NCBI RefSeq assembly: GCF_018736105.1 | Contig: NZ_CP076135.1 | Location: forward strand, 2,478,001-2,542,000 | Origin: Bradyrhizobium sediminis | GTDB lineage: Bacteria; Pseudomonadota; Alphaproteobacteria; Rhizobiales; Xanthobacteraceae | Direction of reading: 5' to 3' | DNA: 64,000 nucleotides | Part shown: positions 35,143-44,092 of the stretch, piece by piece | How positions within the stretch are numbered: position 1 is the stretch's first letter | Layout of the letters: each line of letters starts with the position of its first letter | Program-made: the position numbers and the translations under genes | Notes under the pieces: model-generated | The model's input: only the letters and a program-made list of their open reading frames with translations | Told to the model about the DNA's origin: nothing | The model's database searches: none

Positions 35143-36393
35143 CTATTCGCCCGCGATCTGCAGGCGCGGCCGCTTGCCGCGCTCGATCCCGCGCAGTTTG
35201 GCTTCTTCGTCCGAGATGTAGTCCCGGGTCATCGGCACGACGCGCTGGCGCTTGGTGAGCTGGATCTGGAAGTTCATCATGTTCTGCTTGCGGAACGACA
35301 ATTCCGAACATGCGAGGTAAAACTCCCACATTCGCGCAAAGCGCTCGTCATAGAGCCGCACGGCCTCTTCCCGCCGCGCCGCGAAACGCTCGCGCCACGC
35401 TTTCAGCGTTTCCGCGTAGTGCATCCGCAGGATTTCGATGTCGCATACCAGCAGTCCGGAACGCTCGATCGCTCGGGTCGCCTCGGACAATGCGGGAATA
35501 TAGCCGCCGGGGAAAATGTACTTCGTGATCCAGGGATTGGTAGCGTCGGGCCCCTCCGAACGGCCGATCGAATGCAGCACCATCACGCCGTCGTCGGTGA
35601 GGAGTTCGGCGCAGCGCCGAAAATAGGTCTCGTAGAAATCGACGCCGACATGTTCGAACATGCCGACCGACACGATGCGGTCGAATGGCCCCGGAATGTC
35701 GCGATAGTCCTCGAGCAAGAACTTCGCCGACGACGTCAGGTGCCTCTCGGCTGCGCGGGCGTTCGACGCGTGCAATTGTTCGGTCGATAGCGTCACGCCG
35801 GTGACGCTGGCGCCGGTGATTTCAGCCAGATAGAGGCCAAGGCCGCCCCAGCCGGAGCCGATATCGAGCACGCGGTCGCCGGGCCGGATCAGCAACTTGG
35901 CGGCGAGATGGCGCTTCTTGGCGAGCTGGGCATCGTCGAGCGTCGCGTCAGGCGTTTCGAAATAGGCGCAACTGTATTGTTTGTCGGCATCGAGGAAGAG
36001 GGAGTAGAGTCGGCCATCGAGATCGTAATGGTGCGCGACGTTATCCCTGGACCGGCCGCGCGGATTGAATTGCCTGATGTGCCTGACCAGATAACGCAGC
36101 CACCATTGCAGCTTGGCATTGCGCGGCAATATTTCCGGCTGATCCATCAGGATCGCCAGTGCGTCCGCAATCGAGCCATTCTCGACGACGAATGTGCCGT
36201 CCATGTAGATTTCGCCCAGCGCCAGCTCGGGGTTGAGAAGAATCCGGCGCTCGGCGTCGGCGGTCAGGAACCGGGCCGAGACCGGCTCGCCGGTGCCGTC
36301 GCCGCAGGTAAATTTCATCCCGCTCGCGGTCGTGAAGCTCATCGAGCCGCGGCGAATGAACTGACTCAGGAAGTAACGCAACAAACGGTCCAT
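35143..36393 (-). CDS. cfa: Cyclopropane-fatty-acyl-phospholipid synthase
   Basis: 416 residues from ATG 36393 (MDRLLRYFLSQFIRRG). It adds a methylene group from S-adenosylmethionine across the double bond of membrane acyl chains. The methyltransferase core has VLDIGSGWGGLGLYLA (about 173-188) and VSVGMFEHVG. The N-terminal domain is followed by NVAHHYDLDGRLYSLFLD, typical of the family. The C-terminal half carries the expected MWEFYLACSELSFR helix. Several paralogues are common in Bradyrhizobium. It lies alone between dnaB and the cytochrome-like gene. Confidence 0.93.
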   Translation of the reverse strand: MDRLLRYFLSQFIRRGSMSFTTASGMKFTCGDGTGEPVSARFLTADAERRILLNPELALGEIYMDGTFVVENGSIADALAILMDQPEILPRNAKLQWWLRYLVRHIRQFNPRGRSRDNVAHHYDLDGRLYSLFLDADKQYSCAYFETPDATLDDAQLAKKRHLAAKLLIRPGDRVLDIGSGWGGLGLYLAEITGASVTGVTLSTEQLHASNARAAERHLTSSAKFLLEDYRDIPGPFDRIVSVGMFEHVGVDFYETYFRRCAELLTDDGVMVLHSIGRSEGPDATNPWITKYIFPGGYIPALSEATRAIERSGLLVCDIEILRMHYAETLKAWRERFAARREEAVRLYDERFARMWEFYLACSELSFRKQNMMNFQIQLTKRQRVVPMTRDYISDEEAKLRGIERGKRPRLQIAGE

Positions 36394-36679
36394 CGAAACC
36401 ACCAATCAGAGCGATCCCAACGAGGTTAACGTACCGGCCGTCACTCGCGACGCCGCCGGAGAGATCGGCTCCCGGAGCGTGACAACAGAATGATAATAGC
36501 GATGTTCCGGGGGCGCTAGTGCATTGTGCACAGAGCGGATATTCGAAGATCCGGCGATCACGCAGATGCGTTAGATGTGCGCGCTTCCATTCGCGTCATA
36601 ATCGGCTAAAAGGTGACCGCTGCCACGCCAGTCGGATTTTGGACGGGGCGCGCGAATTGCGCATCTGGAGAACTACGGG

Positions 36680-37618
36680 ATGTTGAGCCGAGCGCTCAGT
36701 CTAGCGACGGTGATGTTTCTGATCGGCTGTCTCGCGGCGATCCCGGTGCGGGCGGAAAATCTCGATGCCGGCAAGAGCCCTTCCCAGATTTTCGCGGGCA
36801 CCTGCAACGCCTGCCATAAGAGCCCGCGCGGTCTCCTGAAAACCGTGCCGGCCTCCTCGCTGCCGGGCTTCCTGCGCCAGCACTACACCACCTCCAGTGA
36901 GATGGCCGGGGTACTGGCGTCCTTCCTGGTGTCCAGCGGCGCCGCCGATCCCCGCTATCAAGCGAAGCAGGATCAAGCGAAGCAAGGCAAGGACGCCAAG
37001 CCTGGTGCCGAGCCGCAGCATACCGCCAGGCCCGATGCGGACGGACCCGGGGCGCATCCGGGCCGCAATGCCAAGCGGCTGGCACGCCCGGGGGAGGCGC
37101 CTGACGCGGCCAAACCCGCGGCCGATGGCCAGCAGCAGCAACCGGCGCAGGCCGCGCTCACAACCGGCCCCGACGGCCGCAAATCGGCTGCCAAGCAGAA
37201 GCTGGGCAAGAAGGGCAAGTCGGGCAGCGAAGAGCCGCCCAAGGGCGATGCGGCCAAGGAAGAGCCCGCCAAGGGCGAGGCGGCGAAAGAGGACACGCCG
37301 AAGAGCGACACCGCCAAGGACGAGGCCGCCAAGCCGTCGGGCGAGAGCAAGTCCGAGACCGCCAAGGTCGATGCGCCAAAGGAGACCGGCGGCGAGACCC
37401 CGGTGCTGCGGCCCGATCCGGTCCCCCCGGTTACACCGGCGCCGCCGGCTGAAGCTCCGTCGGTATCAGCCGCCGTCTCCAGCGGCTCATCGGAGCCGGC
37501 CGCGGCGCCTGCGCAGCCCGCAGCGCCGCCGGCTCCACCCCCCGCCGTGACAGCCTCCGCGCCGGCCCTGCCGCCGGTGCCCCCGGCGGGACCGCCCGCG
37601 CCCCCGATCTCCCAATAG
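36680..37618 (+). CDS. Exported CxxCH protein with long Lys/Ala/Pro-rich tail
   Basis: 312 residues. A signal peptide ends near PVRAE (about residue 25). The motif CNACH (about 42-46) is a c-type haem site, in a region that otherwise looks like a minimal cytochrome fold (QIFAGTCNACHKSPRGLLKT and HYTTSSEMAGVLASFL). From about residue 95 to the end there is no fold. Short repeats of KGEAAKEDTPKSD type are followed by a Pro/Ala run. No distal Met ligand is obvious except Met in SSEMAG. It may be a haem protein tethered to the cell envelope by the disordered tail. Single gene. Confidence 0.75.
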   Translation: MLSRALSLATVMFLIGCLAAIPVRAENLDAGKSPSQIFAGTCNACHKSPRGLLKTVPASSLPGFLRQHYTTSSEMAGVLASFLVSSGAADPRYQAKQDQAKQGKDAKPGAEPQHTARPDADGPGAHPGRNAKRLARPGEAPDAAKPAADGQQQQPAQAALTTGPDGRKSAAKQKLGKKGKSGSEEPPKGDAAKEEPAKGEAAKEDTPKSDTAKDEAAKPSGESKSETAKVDAPKETGGETPVLRPDPVPPVTPAPPAEAPSVSAAVSSGSSEPAAAPAQPAAPPAPPPAVTASAPALPPVPPAGPPAPPISQ

Positions 37619-37655
37619 GGTATCACTGGACCGCATTTTCGGCCCACGCCTGCGC

Positions 37656-37685
37656 TTGACCGTGGCTAGAGTGTTGCTCTAGAGT
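37656..37685 (+). promoter_or_regulatory. Promoter and operator of the TetR-thioesterase pair
   Basis: TTGACC at 37656-37661 is a good -35 box. CTAGAG-TGTTG-CTCTAG (37666-37682) is a perfect 6-bp inverted repeat in the spacer and -10 region (TAGAGT at 37680-37685). This is a likely binding site for the TetR protein encoded 30 bases downstream. Confidence 0.55.
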
Positions 37686-37714
37686 GATGATCCAGGTGAA
37701 TTCGAGAGGTCGGG

Positions 37715-38317
37715 ATGGCCGTGCGCGAGGATCTGCTGGCCGCCGGCTTGGCGGTGTTCGACCGTGACGGCTTCGAGGGGGCGACGGTGGCGGCCATTCG
37801 CACTCGCGCGCGGGCCTCGAACGGAAGCTTCTTCCATTTCTTCGGATCGAAGAAGGAACTGGCGGGCACGCTGTTTCTGGAAGTCCTACAGCACTATCAC
37901 GCCGCGGTGTTGGCTGCGATCGACGCGCCATGCAGTGCGCAGGAGGGCATCGGCCGCCTGATCCGCGCGCATCTGGACTGGGTGGTAAACAGCCGGCGCG
38001 AGGCGCGCTATCTGTTCGAGATTTCGCGCAGCGAATGGACCGAAGAGGTCAGGGACGCGCAGCGGACGCAGAATTCGCGCCTCGCCGAGGGCGTCGAGCG
38101 CTGGCGCGCGCCGCTGATCGCGCGCGGCGAATTGCTGCCGATGAGCTCGACGCTGTTCTTCAGCCAGATCGTCGGACCCGCGCAGATTTTCTGCCGCGCC
38201 TGGCTGTCGGGCCGCGACCGCAGCGACCCAAGACTTCAGGCCGACATCCTGATCGCCTGCGCGATCCGCGCGCTGGTCGCGCCGCAAGCCATTCAACAGA
38301 CCGGAGGCACGCCATGA
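37715..38317 (+). CDS. TetR-family transcriptional repressor
   Basis: 200 residues. The N-terminal helix-turn-helix runs from about 5 to 50 (LLAAGLAVFDRDGFEGATVA, then IRTRARASNGSFFHFFGSKK). The C-terminal ligand domain is variable, as usual. GAGAGG stands before the ATG. The gene overlaps the thioesterase gene in an ATGA junction, so the pair is cotranscribed. The usual logic would be an acyl-CoA or aromatic ligand releasing the repressor to allow thioesterase production, but the ligand is unknown. An inverted repeat in the promoter suggests autoregulation. Confidence 0.9.
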   Translation: MAVREDLLAAGLAVFDRDGFEGATVAAIRTRARASNGSFFHFFGSKKELAGTLFLEVLQHYHAAVLAAIDAPCSAQEGIGRLIRAHLDWVVNSRREARYLFEISRSEWTEEVRDAQRTQNSRLAEGVERWRAPLIARGELLPMSSTLFFSQIVGPAQIFCRAWLSGRDRSDPRLQADILIACAIRALVAPQAIQQTGGTP

Positions 38318-38790
38318 CGGGGAATTCCGACCTGAAGCCCGATTTGGACTTCGCTGGAATCGCAACGCGAATCCGCGACAGCGTCGGCCGTCAGGGTTTC
38401 ATGGGCCATGTCGGCGCAGAACTGTCCGAACTCGCGCGTGGCTCCTGCACGCTCGCCGTCGACCGCCGGCCGGAACTGTTGCAGCAGCACGGCCTGTTCC
38501 ATGGCGGCGTCACGGCTTTCCTGGTCGACAACGCGACCACGATCGCTGCGGCGACGTCGCGCGGCCAGCCGGCGCTCACGGCGGAATACAAGTTGAATTT
38601 GCTGTCGCCGGCTTCCGGCGAGCGCCTGATCTGCCGCGCGCGCGTGATCAAGCCCGGACGGCAGGTCGCGGTGGTCGCCGCCGATGTGTTCTGCGTCATC
38701 GACGGTGTCGAGAAACACACCGCCACCGCGCTGGCGTCGATTGCGATGCTGCCGGGAGAAGTGACGGCACGAATCCCAAGCCCGGCCTGA
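38314..38790 (+). CDS. PaaI-family hotdog thioesterase
   Basis: 158 residues from the ATG that overlaps the TetR stop, with GGAGG ahead of it. The hotdog signature is GLFHGGVTAFLVDNATTIAA (about residues 60-79), with the catalytic-type HGG and Asp. Relatives hydrolyse acyl-CoA or aryl-CoA thioesters, often as a rescue step in aromatic breakdown. The TetR partner suggests induction by an acyl-CoA. The stop codon TGA forms the loop of a 12-bp hairpin. Confidence 0.9.
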   Translation: MTGNSDLKPDLDFAGIATRIRDSVGRQGFMGHVGAELSELARGSCTLAVDRRPELLQQHGLFHGGVTAFLVDNATTIAAATSRGQPALTAEYKLNLLSPASGERLICRARVIKPGRQVAVVAADVFCVIDGVEKHTATALASIAMLPGEVTARIPSPA

Positions 38791-38802
38791 GGCCGGGCTT
38801 GG
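38776..38802. terminator. 12-bp hairpin whose loop is the thioesterase stop codon
   Basis: CCAAGCCCGGCC (38776-38787) and GGCCGGGCTTGG (38791-38802) pair perfectly. The three-base loop is TGA, the stop codon of the thioesterase gene. It lies between converging genes (thioesterase and rplI) and probably ends both transcripts. Confidence 0.7.
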
Positions 38803-38834
38803 TGTTCAGCGTGATGTAGAGAGCCCCGATACGA

Positions 38835-39428
38835 TCAGGAGGCGGCGCCTTCCTGCGGCGGCTCGTCGTGGTGGGCTTCGGGATCGAAGAATTCGCCGGC
38901 GGCGGCGAGCGCCTCGGCGGCAGCGTCCTGGTCTTCCTGACGCGTCGAGATGTCTTCGCCGCGATTGATGCGCTCGGCCTCGTCGGCGCTGCGCGCGACC
39001 GTCACGGTGACGCTGACTTCGACTTCCGGATGAACGGCGATGGCGATGTTGTGCTTGCCGATGGTCTTGATCGGCGCGTCCAGCATGACCTGGCTGCGGT
39101 CGATCGCAACGCCATCCGCCTCGAACGAGGCGATGATGTCGCGAACCGACACCGAGCCGAACAACTGGCCGGTCTCGGAAGCCTGTCGCAGCACGACGAC
39201 GTTGCGGCCGTCGATCTTCTCGGCGACCTTGGTTGCCTCGCCCTTGGCCTGCAGGTTGCGGGCCTCGAGTTCGGCCTTCATGCCGTCGAACTTGGCGCGG
39301 TTGTCAGCGGTGGCGCGTAGCGCCTTGTTGCGCTTCAAGAGGAAGTTGCGGGCATAGCCGTCCCTGACGCGGACGACTTCGCCCATCTGGCCGAGCTTGG
39401 CGACGCGTTCCAGCAAAATGACTTCCAT
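38835..39428 (-). CDS. rplI: Ribosomal protein bL9
   Basis: 197 residues from ATG 39428, with AAAGGAGAACG as ribosome site. The start [20 protein letters not shown] and the following [17 protein letters not shown] are the conserved N-terminal rRNA-binding domain. The second domain follows the long helix. The last roughly 45 residues are an acidic extension ([20 protein letters not shown]) common in alphaproteobacterial L9. It is the last gene of the rpsF-rpsR-DUF2232-rplI operon. L9 sits at the base of the L1 stalk and helps keep the reading frame. Confidence 0.97.
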   Translation of the reverse strand: MEVILLERVAKLGQMGEVVRVRDGYARNFLLKRNKALRATADNRAKFDGMKAELEARNLQAKGEATKVAEKIDGRNVVVLRQASETGQLFGSVSVRDIIASFEADGVAIDRSQVMLDAPIKTIGKHNIAIAVHPEVEVSVTVTVARSADEAERINRGEDISTRQEDQDAAAEALAAAGEFFDPEAHHDEPPQEGAAS

Positions 39429-39481
39429 ATTCGTTCTCCTTTGAGGTGATGAGTACTGTGAGGTTGCAGTGAAGTGTGGAT

Positions 39482-40456
39482 TCAGGACGCAGGGAGCGGC
39501 GGCGGCCTCCCTTGCAGATAACGCTGGCGAAATCCGAAGATGGCGTCGGCAACGCCGAGCGCCACCATCGCCAGAACCGGCCAGCCGAACACCACGACGA
39601 TCGCGTAGGCGCAGCTCAGCCACAGCGCGCGGCTCTTCAAGGCCAGCGTCAGCGTGTGCAAGACGGCAAAGCCGGTGATCGCGTATGCCATCATCAGGAC
39701 CGCGCTGACGATCTGCGCCAGGATCGCAAGCAAGCCTCCGGTAAAGCAGAACGCGATCGCGATCGACAGCGCCACCAGCGTCATCGGCGGCAGTTCGGCG
39801 CTTTTCAGATCGGGCCAGGGGCGGTGCAGCCGTCCCGACGTCGACGTGATTCGTGCGGCGAGCCAGAGATTGAGCGTCAGCGTCATCATCGCGACGATCG
39901 CGGCCGCAGCCGGCGCAATGATCACCAGCGCATCAACCCATCGTTCGATCTCGCCGCGCGACGTCGCATTGCGCGGGCCGAGGATGCGCATCAAGCCGCG
40001 CTTCAGTGCGCCGGTGATGGTGTCGGCGTCGCTGCCGAGCGTCAGCAGGGCTGCCATCGTGGTCAGTGCGGCAAAGCCCACGATCCAGAGCAGGATGCGG
40101 CCGATCGGATACCATTCGAAAGCAGGCGTAACCGGCGTCGCGCCGTTGCCGGAGGGGACAGAATTGTCCATGGGACGGCCGAGCAGCGCGAGGTGTCCGA
40201 GCCACCAGGCAGGCAGCGCGACGGTGAGGACAAAGGCGATGCAATAGGGCAGGCCGAAGATCGCGCCGAGCCCGGTGGCGGCGGCAATCCCGCCGATGGT
40301 GGCGCTGAGGGGGCCCCATCCAAGGCCTGCCACCATCAGCGGCAGCGGCGCCAGATAGAACAGCAATAGCGAGATCAGCGCGCCCGATACGATCGAGGCG
40401 AACATCAGCGCCGACGCGCAGCCGGCCGCGATTGCAATGAGGACGATCATGATCAT
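39482..40456 (-). CDS. DUF2232 multi-pass membrane protein
   Basis: 324 residues from ATG 40456 ([20 protein letters not shown]), with GGGACAG upstream. About nine hydrophobic segments span the whole length. The family occurs in alphaproteobacteria between rpsR and rplI, as here, but its role is not known. The conserved-looking parts are [20 protein letters not shown] and [17 protein letters not shown] link to envelope or ribosome function is only guessed from its position. Confidence 0.85.
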   Translation of the reverse strand: MIMIVLIAIAAGCASALMFASIVSGALISLLLFYLAPLPLMVAGLGWGPLSATIGGIAAATGLGAIFGLPYCIAFVLTVALPAWWLGHLALLGRPMDNSVPSGNGATPVTPAFEWYPIGRILLWIVGFAALTTMAALLTLGSDADTITGALKRGLMRILGPRNATSRGEIERWVDALVIIAPAAAAIVAMMTLTLNLWLAARITSTSGRLHRPWPDLKSAELPPMTLVALSIAIAFCFTGGLLAILAQIVSAVLMMAYAITGFAVLHTLTLALKSRALWLSCAYAIVVVFGWPVLAMVALGVADAIFGFRQRYLQGRPPPLPAS

Positions 40457-40584
40457 CAGCTGTCCCGCTCCCTTCGAGCGGTTAGAGGCTCCCTTGAGAA
40501 CCCCAACCATCGGCAACCGGACGACCCGGAAGCCTTATGAATAGCGTCGACCGGCGGCAGCGATGCCGCCGGTCGAGGAGTTGT

Positions 40585-40824
40585 TTAGCGGATCACGTAA
40601 GGCAGCAGACCGAGGAAACGCGAGCGCTTGATGGCGCGCGCGAGTTCACGCTGCTTCTTGGCGGATACGGCGGTGATGCGGCTCGGCACGATCTTGCCGC
40701 GCTCGGACACGTAACGCATCAACAGCTTGGAATCCTTGTAATCGATCTTCGGCGCGTTCGGACCCGTGAACGGACAGGTCTTGCGGCGGCGGAAAAACGG
40801 ACGGCGTGCACCAGCTTCAGCCAT
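40585..40824 (-). CDS. rpsR: Ribosomal protein bS18
   Basis: 79 residues. The start [20 protein letters not shown] carries the Cys and basic cluster of S18, and [20 protein letters not shown] with [13 protein letters not shown] are conserved. It binds S6 on the 30S platform. The gene begins 5 bases after the rpsF stop, so the two are translationally linked. Confidence 0.98.
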   Translation of the reverse strand: MAEAGARRPFFRRRKTCPFTGPNAPKIDYKDSKLLMRYVSERGKIVPSRITAVSAKKQRELARAIKRSRFLGLLPYVIR

Positions 40825-40829
40825 GATTC

Positions 40830-41300
40830 TTACTCCTCAACCGCTGCTTCGGCGTCTTCGCGCGGACGGCGCGGACCACGATCGCCACGATAGCCACCGC
40901 CCTCGCGGTCGCCGCGGAAGCCGCCTTCGCGGTCGCCCCGGAAACCGCCGCCACGGTCGTCGCGATCACGGTCGCGATCGGCCTTGCGCATCATTGCCGA
41001 GGGGCCTTCCTCGTGCTCGTCGACGCGAACGGTGAGATAGCGGATCACGTCTTCGCTGATCCGCTCCTGGCGCTCGACTTCGGCGACCGCCGCCGAGGGC
41101 GCGTCGATGTTCAGGAGCACGAAGTGCGCCTTGCGATTCTTGTTCATGCGGTAGGTGAGGGAGCGTACGCCCCAGTTTTCCATCTTCACGACCTTGCCGC
41201 CGAGACCTTCGACGATGCCGGTCATCTGGGTGGTCAGTTCTTCGACCTGCTGGGTGCTCGCATCCTGACGCGCGAGAAAAACATGCTCATAAAGAGGCAT
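40830..41300 (-). CDS. rpsF: Ribosomal protein bS6 with an Arg/Gly repeat tail
   Basis: 156 residues from ATG 41300, with AAAGGA as ribosome site. Residues 1-100 are the S6 fold ([20 protein letters not shown], then [20 protein letters not shown]). Beyond about 105 the tail has an Asp/Arg run and three copies of [12 protein letters not shown] units, ending [16 protein letters not shown]. At DNA level this is an imperfect 24-base tandem repeat (about 40868-40960). Such tails are found in other Rhizobiales S6 proteins. The gene heads the rpsR-DUF2232-rplI operon, divergent from fabD. Confidence 0.97.
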   Translation of the reverse strand: MPLYEHVFLARQDASTQQVEELTTQMTGIVEGLGGKVVKMENWGVRSLTYRMNKNRKAHFVLLNIDAPSAAVAEVERQERISEDVIRYLTVRVDEHEEGPSAMMRKADRDRDRDDRGGGFRGDREGGFRGDREGGGYRGDRGPRRPREDAEAAVEE

Positions 41301-41640
41301 GGGTGTCCTTTCCTGTGTTGGCGCGGTTCCCGGCGGCAAGCCCTTCGAACCCTCCGGAAAGGACTCGATATGCTCAGAAGGCGGAAGCACGGGACGACGG
41401 ACCGACTGGCCCTGCCGCATCAAAATCGCCGAAAAGGTGAAATTGCTGAGACCGTCCGTTCAGCTCCCGGCCGGGATCCACGGATGGCGCGGTTTATAAG
41501 GATTTTGGGCCGGATGGCAAGGGAAACCGGCCCGCCTTTTGCGCCAAAAGGGGCGCAGAACCGCCGCTTGGCTTGACATAACCGTCCCCCGCGGTGTCTT
41601 TCGGCCCAACTTTAGGGATCGGGACGTTCAGGGAGCGCCG
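41301..41640. promoter_or_regulatory. Divergent rpsF/fabD promoter region
   Basis: A 340-base stretch between divergent genes. TTGACA at 41573-41578 is a good -35 box towards fabD, but the -10 is weak (around 41596-41601). A short hairpin TGCGCC/GGCGCA lies at 41540-41557. No coding frame is convincing. The rpsF promoter should lie in the left half but is not obvious. Confidence 0.4.
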
Positions 41641-42600
41641 ATGACGGCAGCATTCACATTTCCGGGGCAGGGTTCCCAGGCAGTCGGCATGGGCAAGGCC
41701 CTGGCGGACGCATTTCCGGCGGCGCGCGCGGTTTTCGATGAGGTCGATTCGGCGCTCGGCGAAAAGCTGACCGCCATCATCTGGGACGGCCCGGCCGAGA
41801 CCCTGCAGCTCACCGAAAATGCCCAGCCCGCTTTGATGGCGGTCTCGCTGGCCACTTTGAGGGTCCTGGAGTCCGAGGCCGGCTTCTCGGTCGGGCGGGA
41901 CGCCGCCTTCGTGGCCGGCCATTCGCTCGGCGAATATTCCGCGCTCGCCGCCGCCGGCAGCCTCAGCATCTCCGATACCGCGCGCCTGCTGCGCACCCGC
42001 GGCCTAGCCATGCAGAAGGCGGTGCCGGTCGGCGCCGGCGCGATGGCGGCTCTGCTCGGCCTCGACTACGAGGCAGCGGTCGCCGTTGCCGACGAGGCCG
42101 CGCAGGGTCAGGTCTGCCAGGCAGCCAATGACAATGGCGGCGGGCAGGTCGTGGTGTCCGGCGACAAGGCGGCGGTCGAGCGCGCGCTCGATATCGCCAA
42201 GACCAAGGGCGCCAAGCGCGCCATGCTGCTGCCGGTGTCGGCGCCATTTCATTGCAGGCTGATGCAACCCGCGGCCGATGCGATGGCCGCGGCGCTGGCC
42301 GGCGTCACCATCAGGCCGCCGGCTTCGCCTGTCGTGTCGAACGTGCTGGCCGCGCCGATTACCGATCCCGACGAGATCCGCCGCCGCCTGATCGAGCAGG
42401 TTACCGGCACCGTGCGCTGGCGCGAGTCGGTGGCCTACATGGCGAGCCACGGGGTCACGCGGTTTTTCGAGATCGGCGCCGGCAAGGTGCTGAGCGGGCT
42501 GGTCAAGCGCATCGCCGACGGCGCGGTCGGAATTTCAGTGGGCGGGCCCGGCGATATTGCCGCCGCAAAGGAGGCGCTGGCGGCCGCGCATTCGGCCTGA
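41641..42600 (+). CDS. fabD: Malonyl-CoA:ACP transacylase FabD
   Basis: 319 residues from ATG 41641, with AGGGAG ahead of it. The nucleophile is Ser95 in GHSLGEY, and the partner His is in SAPFHCRLM (about 203). The start FTFPGQGSQAVGMG and the C-terminal FFEIGAGKVLSGL are standard. It moves malonyl groups to acyl carrier protein for fatty-acid elongation. It leads the fabD-fabG-acpP-fabF cluster on the plus strand. Confidence 0.97.
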   Translation: MTAAFTFPGQGSQAVGMGKALADAFPAARAVFDEVDSALGEKLTAIIWDGPAETLQLTENAQPALMAVSLATLRVLESEAGFSVGRDAAFVAGHSLGEYSALAAAGSLSISDTARLLRTRGLAMQKAVPVGAGAMAALLGLDYEAAVAVADEAAQGQVCQAANDNGGGQVVVSGDKAAVERALDIAKTKGAKRAMLLPVSAPFHCRLMQPAADAMAAALAGVTIRPPASPVVSNVLAAPITDPDEIRRRLIEQVTGTVRWRESVAYMASHGVTRFFEIGAGKVLSGLVKRIADGAVGISVGGPGDIAAAKEALAAAHSA

Positions 42601-42690
42601 AGCGTTTTCGAGCGAAGTGGATACCGGTTCGCGTAAAGAACACGCGTCGAAACAAAGATTAGAGCCTCGGTTCTGATTCGGTCAGAACCG
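42601..42690 (+). repeat. Dispersed Bradyrhizobium-type intergenic repeat with hairpin
   Basis: AGCGTTTTCGAGCGAAGTGG and the following ATACCGGTTCGCG belong to a repeat seen often between genes in Bradyrhizobium. It ends in a perfect 9-bp hairpin CGGTTCTGA-TTCGG-TCAGAACCG (42668-42690). A diverged copy in the other orientation is at 46775-46815. The hairpin may limit read-through from fabD to fabG. Confidence 0.6.
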
Positions 42691-42722
42691 GACAGGCGCA
42701 AGGCGGTCGAGAGGAGATATTG

Positions 42723-43460
42723 ATGTTCGATCTGACTGGCAGGACGGCGCTCGTCACCGGCGCGACCGGCGGCATCGGCAATGCGATCGCGCAAGCCTTG
42801 CACGCGCAGGGCGCGACGGTGGCCATTTCCGGAACGCGGCGCGAGGTGCTGGATACGCTCGCCGGCAAACTGGGCGAACGCGTTCATGTGTTGCCGTGCA
42901 ATCTCTCCGACAGCGCCGAGGTCGAGGCGCTGGTGCCCGCGGCGGAGGCCGCGATGGGCCAGGTCGATATTCTGGTCGCCAATGCCGGCATCACCCGCGA
43001 CAATCTGTTCGTGCAGTTGCGCGATGAGGACTGGGACGAGGTCATCAAGGTCAATCTGACCGCGACCTTTCGCCTCTCCCGGGCCGCAACCAAGCTGATG
43101 ATGCGCAAGCGTTTCGGCCGCATCATCGCCATCACCTCGATCGTCGGCGTCACCGGTAATCCAGGGCAGGGCAATTACACGGCCTCGAAGGCCGGGCTGA
43201 TCGGCATGATCAAGACGCTGGGCGCCGAATACGCCAAGCGCAACGTCACCGCCAACTGCATTGCGCCGGGATTCATCAAGACGCCGATGACGGATGCGCT
43301 GAACGACAAGCAGCGCGAAACCATCCTGTCGAAGGTCCCTGCCGCGCGGCTCGGAACGCCGGACGACATCGCCGCGGCGGCGGTCTATCTGGCCTCCAAC
43401 GAAGCCGCTTACGTCACCGGACAGACGATCCACGTCAATGGCGGAATGGCCATGTTTTGA
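42723..43460 (+). CDS. fabG: 3-oxoacyl-ACP reductase FabG
   Basis: 245 residues from ATG 42723, after AGAGGAGA. The cofactor motif TGATGGIG is at about 12-19, NAGITRD at about 87, and the catalytic Tyr152 and Lys156 are in NYTASKAG. NADPH-dependent reduction of 3-oxoacyl-ACP in each elongation round. It lies in the fab cluster between fabD and acpP. Length and end (HVNGGMAMF) are normal. Confidence 0.97.
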   Translation: MFDLTGRTALVTGATGGIGNAIAQALHAQGATVAISGTRREVLDTLAGKLGERVHVLPCNLSDSAEVEALVPAAEAAMGQVDILVANAGITRDNLFVQLRDEDWDEVIKVNLTATFRLSRAATKLMMRKRFGRIIAITSIVGVTGNPGQGNYTASKAGLIGMIKTLGAEYAKRNVTANCIAPGFIKTPMTDALNDKQRETILSKVPAARLGTPDDIAAAAVYLASNEAAYVTGQTIHVNGGMAMF

Positions 43461-43756
43461 ACCGGTTAACGGCCCCGTCCACAAGGCGAGGGACGGTTTC
43501 GGCGGGTTGATCGAGGCGTGTAGTCAAGGCTTGGGAAGTATGGTAACCGAACCAGCAACGGATGGGCAAAGAACGCCATTGCAGGAATTTGAAACCCTGT
43601 ATATTGGCGGGCGGGAGCCTGCCGTCGTTCGCCGGGCCTTCGTCGCTATCACGGGGCCAAATCAAGACTATGCGCGATTGCGAAGGAAGTTTAACGACCA
43701 CGATGGCTCGTAGCGTCTTGGGGACGGGTCTAATGGAACAAGGACGAGGTTGAACG
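43461..43756. promoter_or_regulatory. Upstream region of acpP
   Basis: 296 bases between fabG and acpP, probably with a separate promoter because acyl carrier protein is made in large amounts. A TTGCAG/TATATT pair (43579-43584 and 43600-43605) is present, but its spacing of 15 is short. No gene is convincing. Confidence 0.3.
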
Positions 43757-43996
43757 ATGAGTGAGATTGGCGAGCGAGTTAAGAAGATTGTGGTCGAACA
43801 CCTTGGTGTTGAACCCGAAAAAGTGGTCGACAACGCGAGCTTCATTGACGACCTCGGCGCGGACAGCCTCGATACTGTCGAGCTCGTGATGGCGTTTGAA
43901 GAAGAGTTCGGTTGCGAGATTCCCGACGATGCCGCGGAGACGATTCTGACCGTCGGCGACGCTACAAAATTTCTTGAAAAGAACGCGAAGAGCTGA
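43757..43996 (+). CDS. acpP: Acyl carrier protein
   Basis: 79 residues. The phosphopantetheine site is Ser37 in GADSLD, flanked by the usual acidic helix II ([20 protein letters not shown]). AGGACGAGG stands before the ATG. It carries growing acyl chains for FabD, FabG and FabF encoded around it. The composition (no early Arg patch, 79 residues) is that of the main fatty-acid ACP and not a nodulation-type NodF. Confidence 0.98.
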   Translation: MSEIGERVKKIVVEHLGVEPEKVVDNASFIDDLGADSLDTVELVMAFEEEFGCEIPDDAAETILTVGDATKFLEKNAKS

Positions 43997-44092
43997 CGCC
44001 CCGCGCGGTGCTGAGGAAGCCGGACGGGCCGTGGTCGAGCGGTCCACCGGTTTCTTGTTGTGGGCCGCGAATTTTGGGCTGGAGTGCTGGAT

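Noticed and set aside
43438..43713. Small open frame between fabG and acpP
   Set aside because: Overlaps the end of fabG, has no ribosome site and no recognisable pattern.
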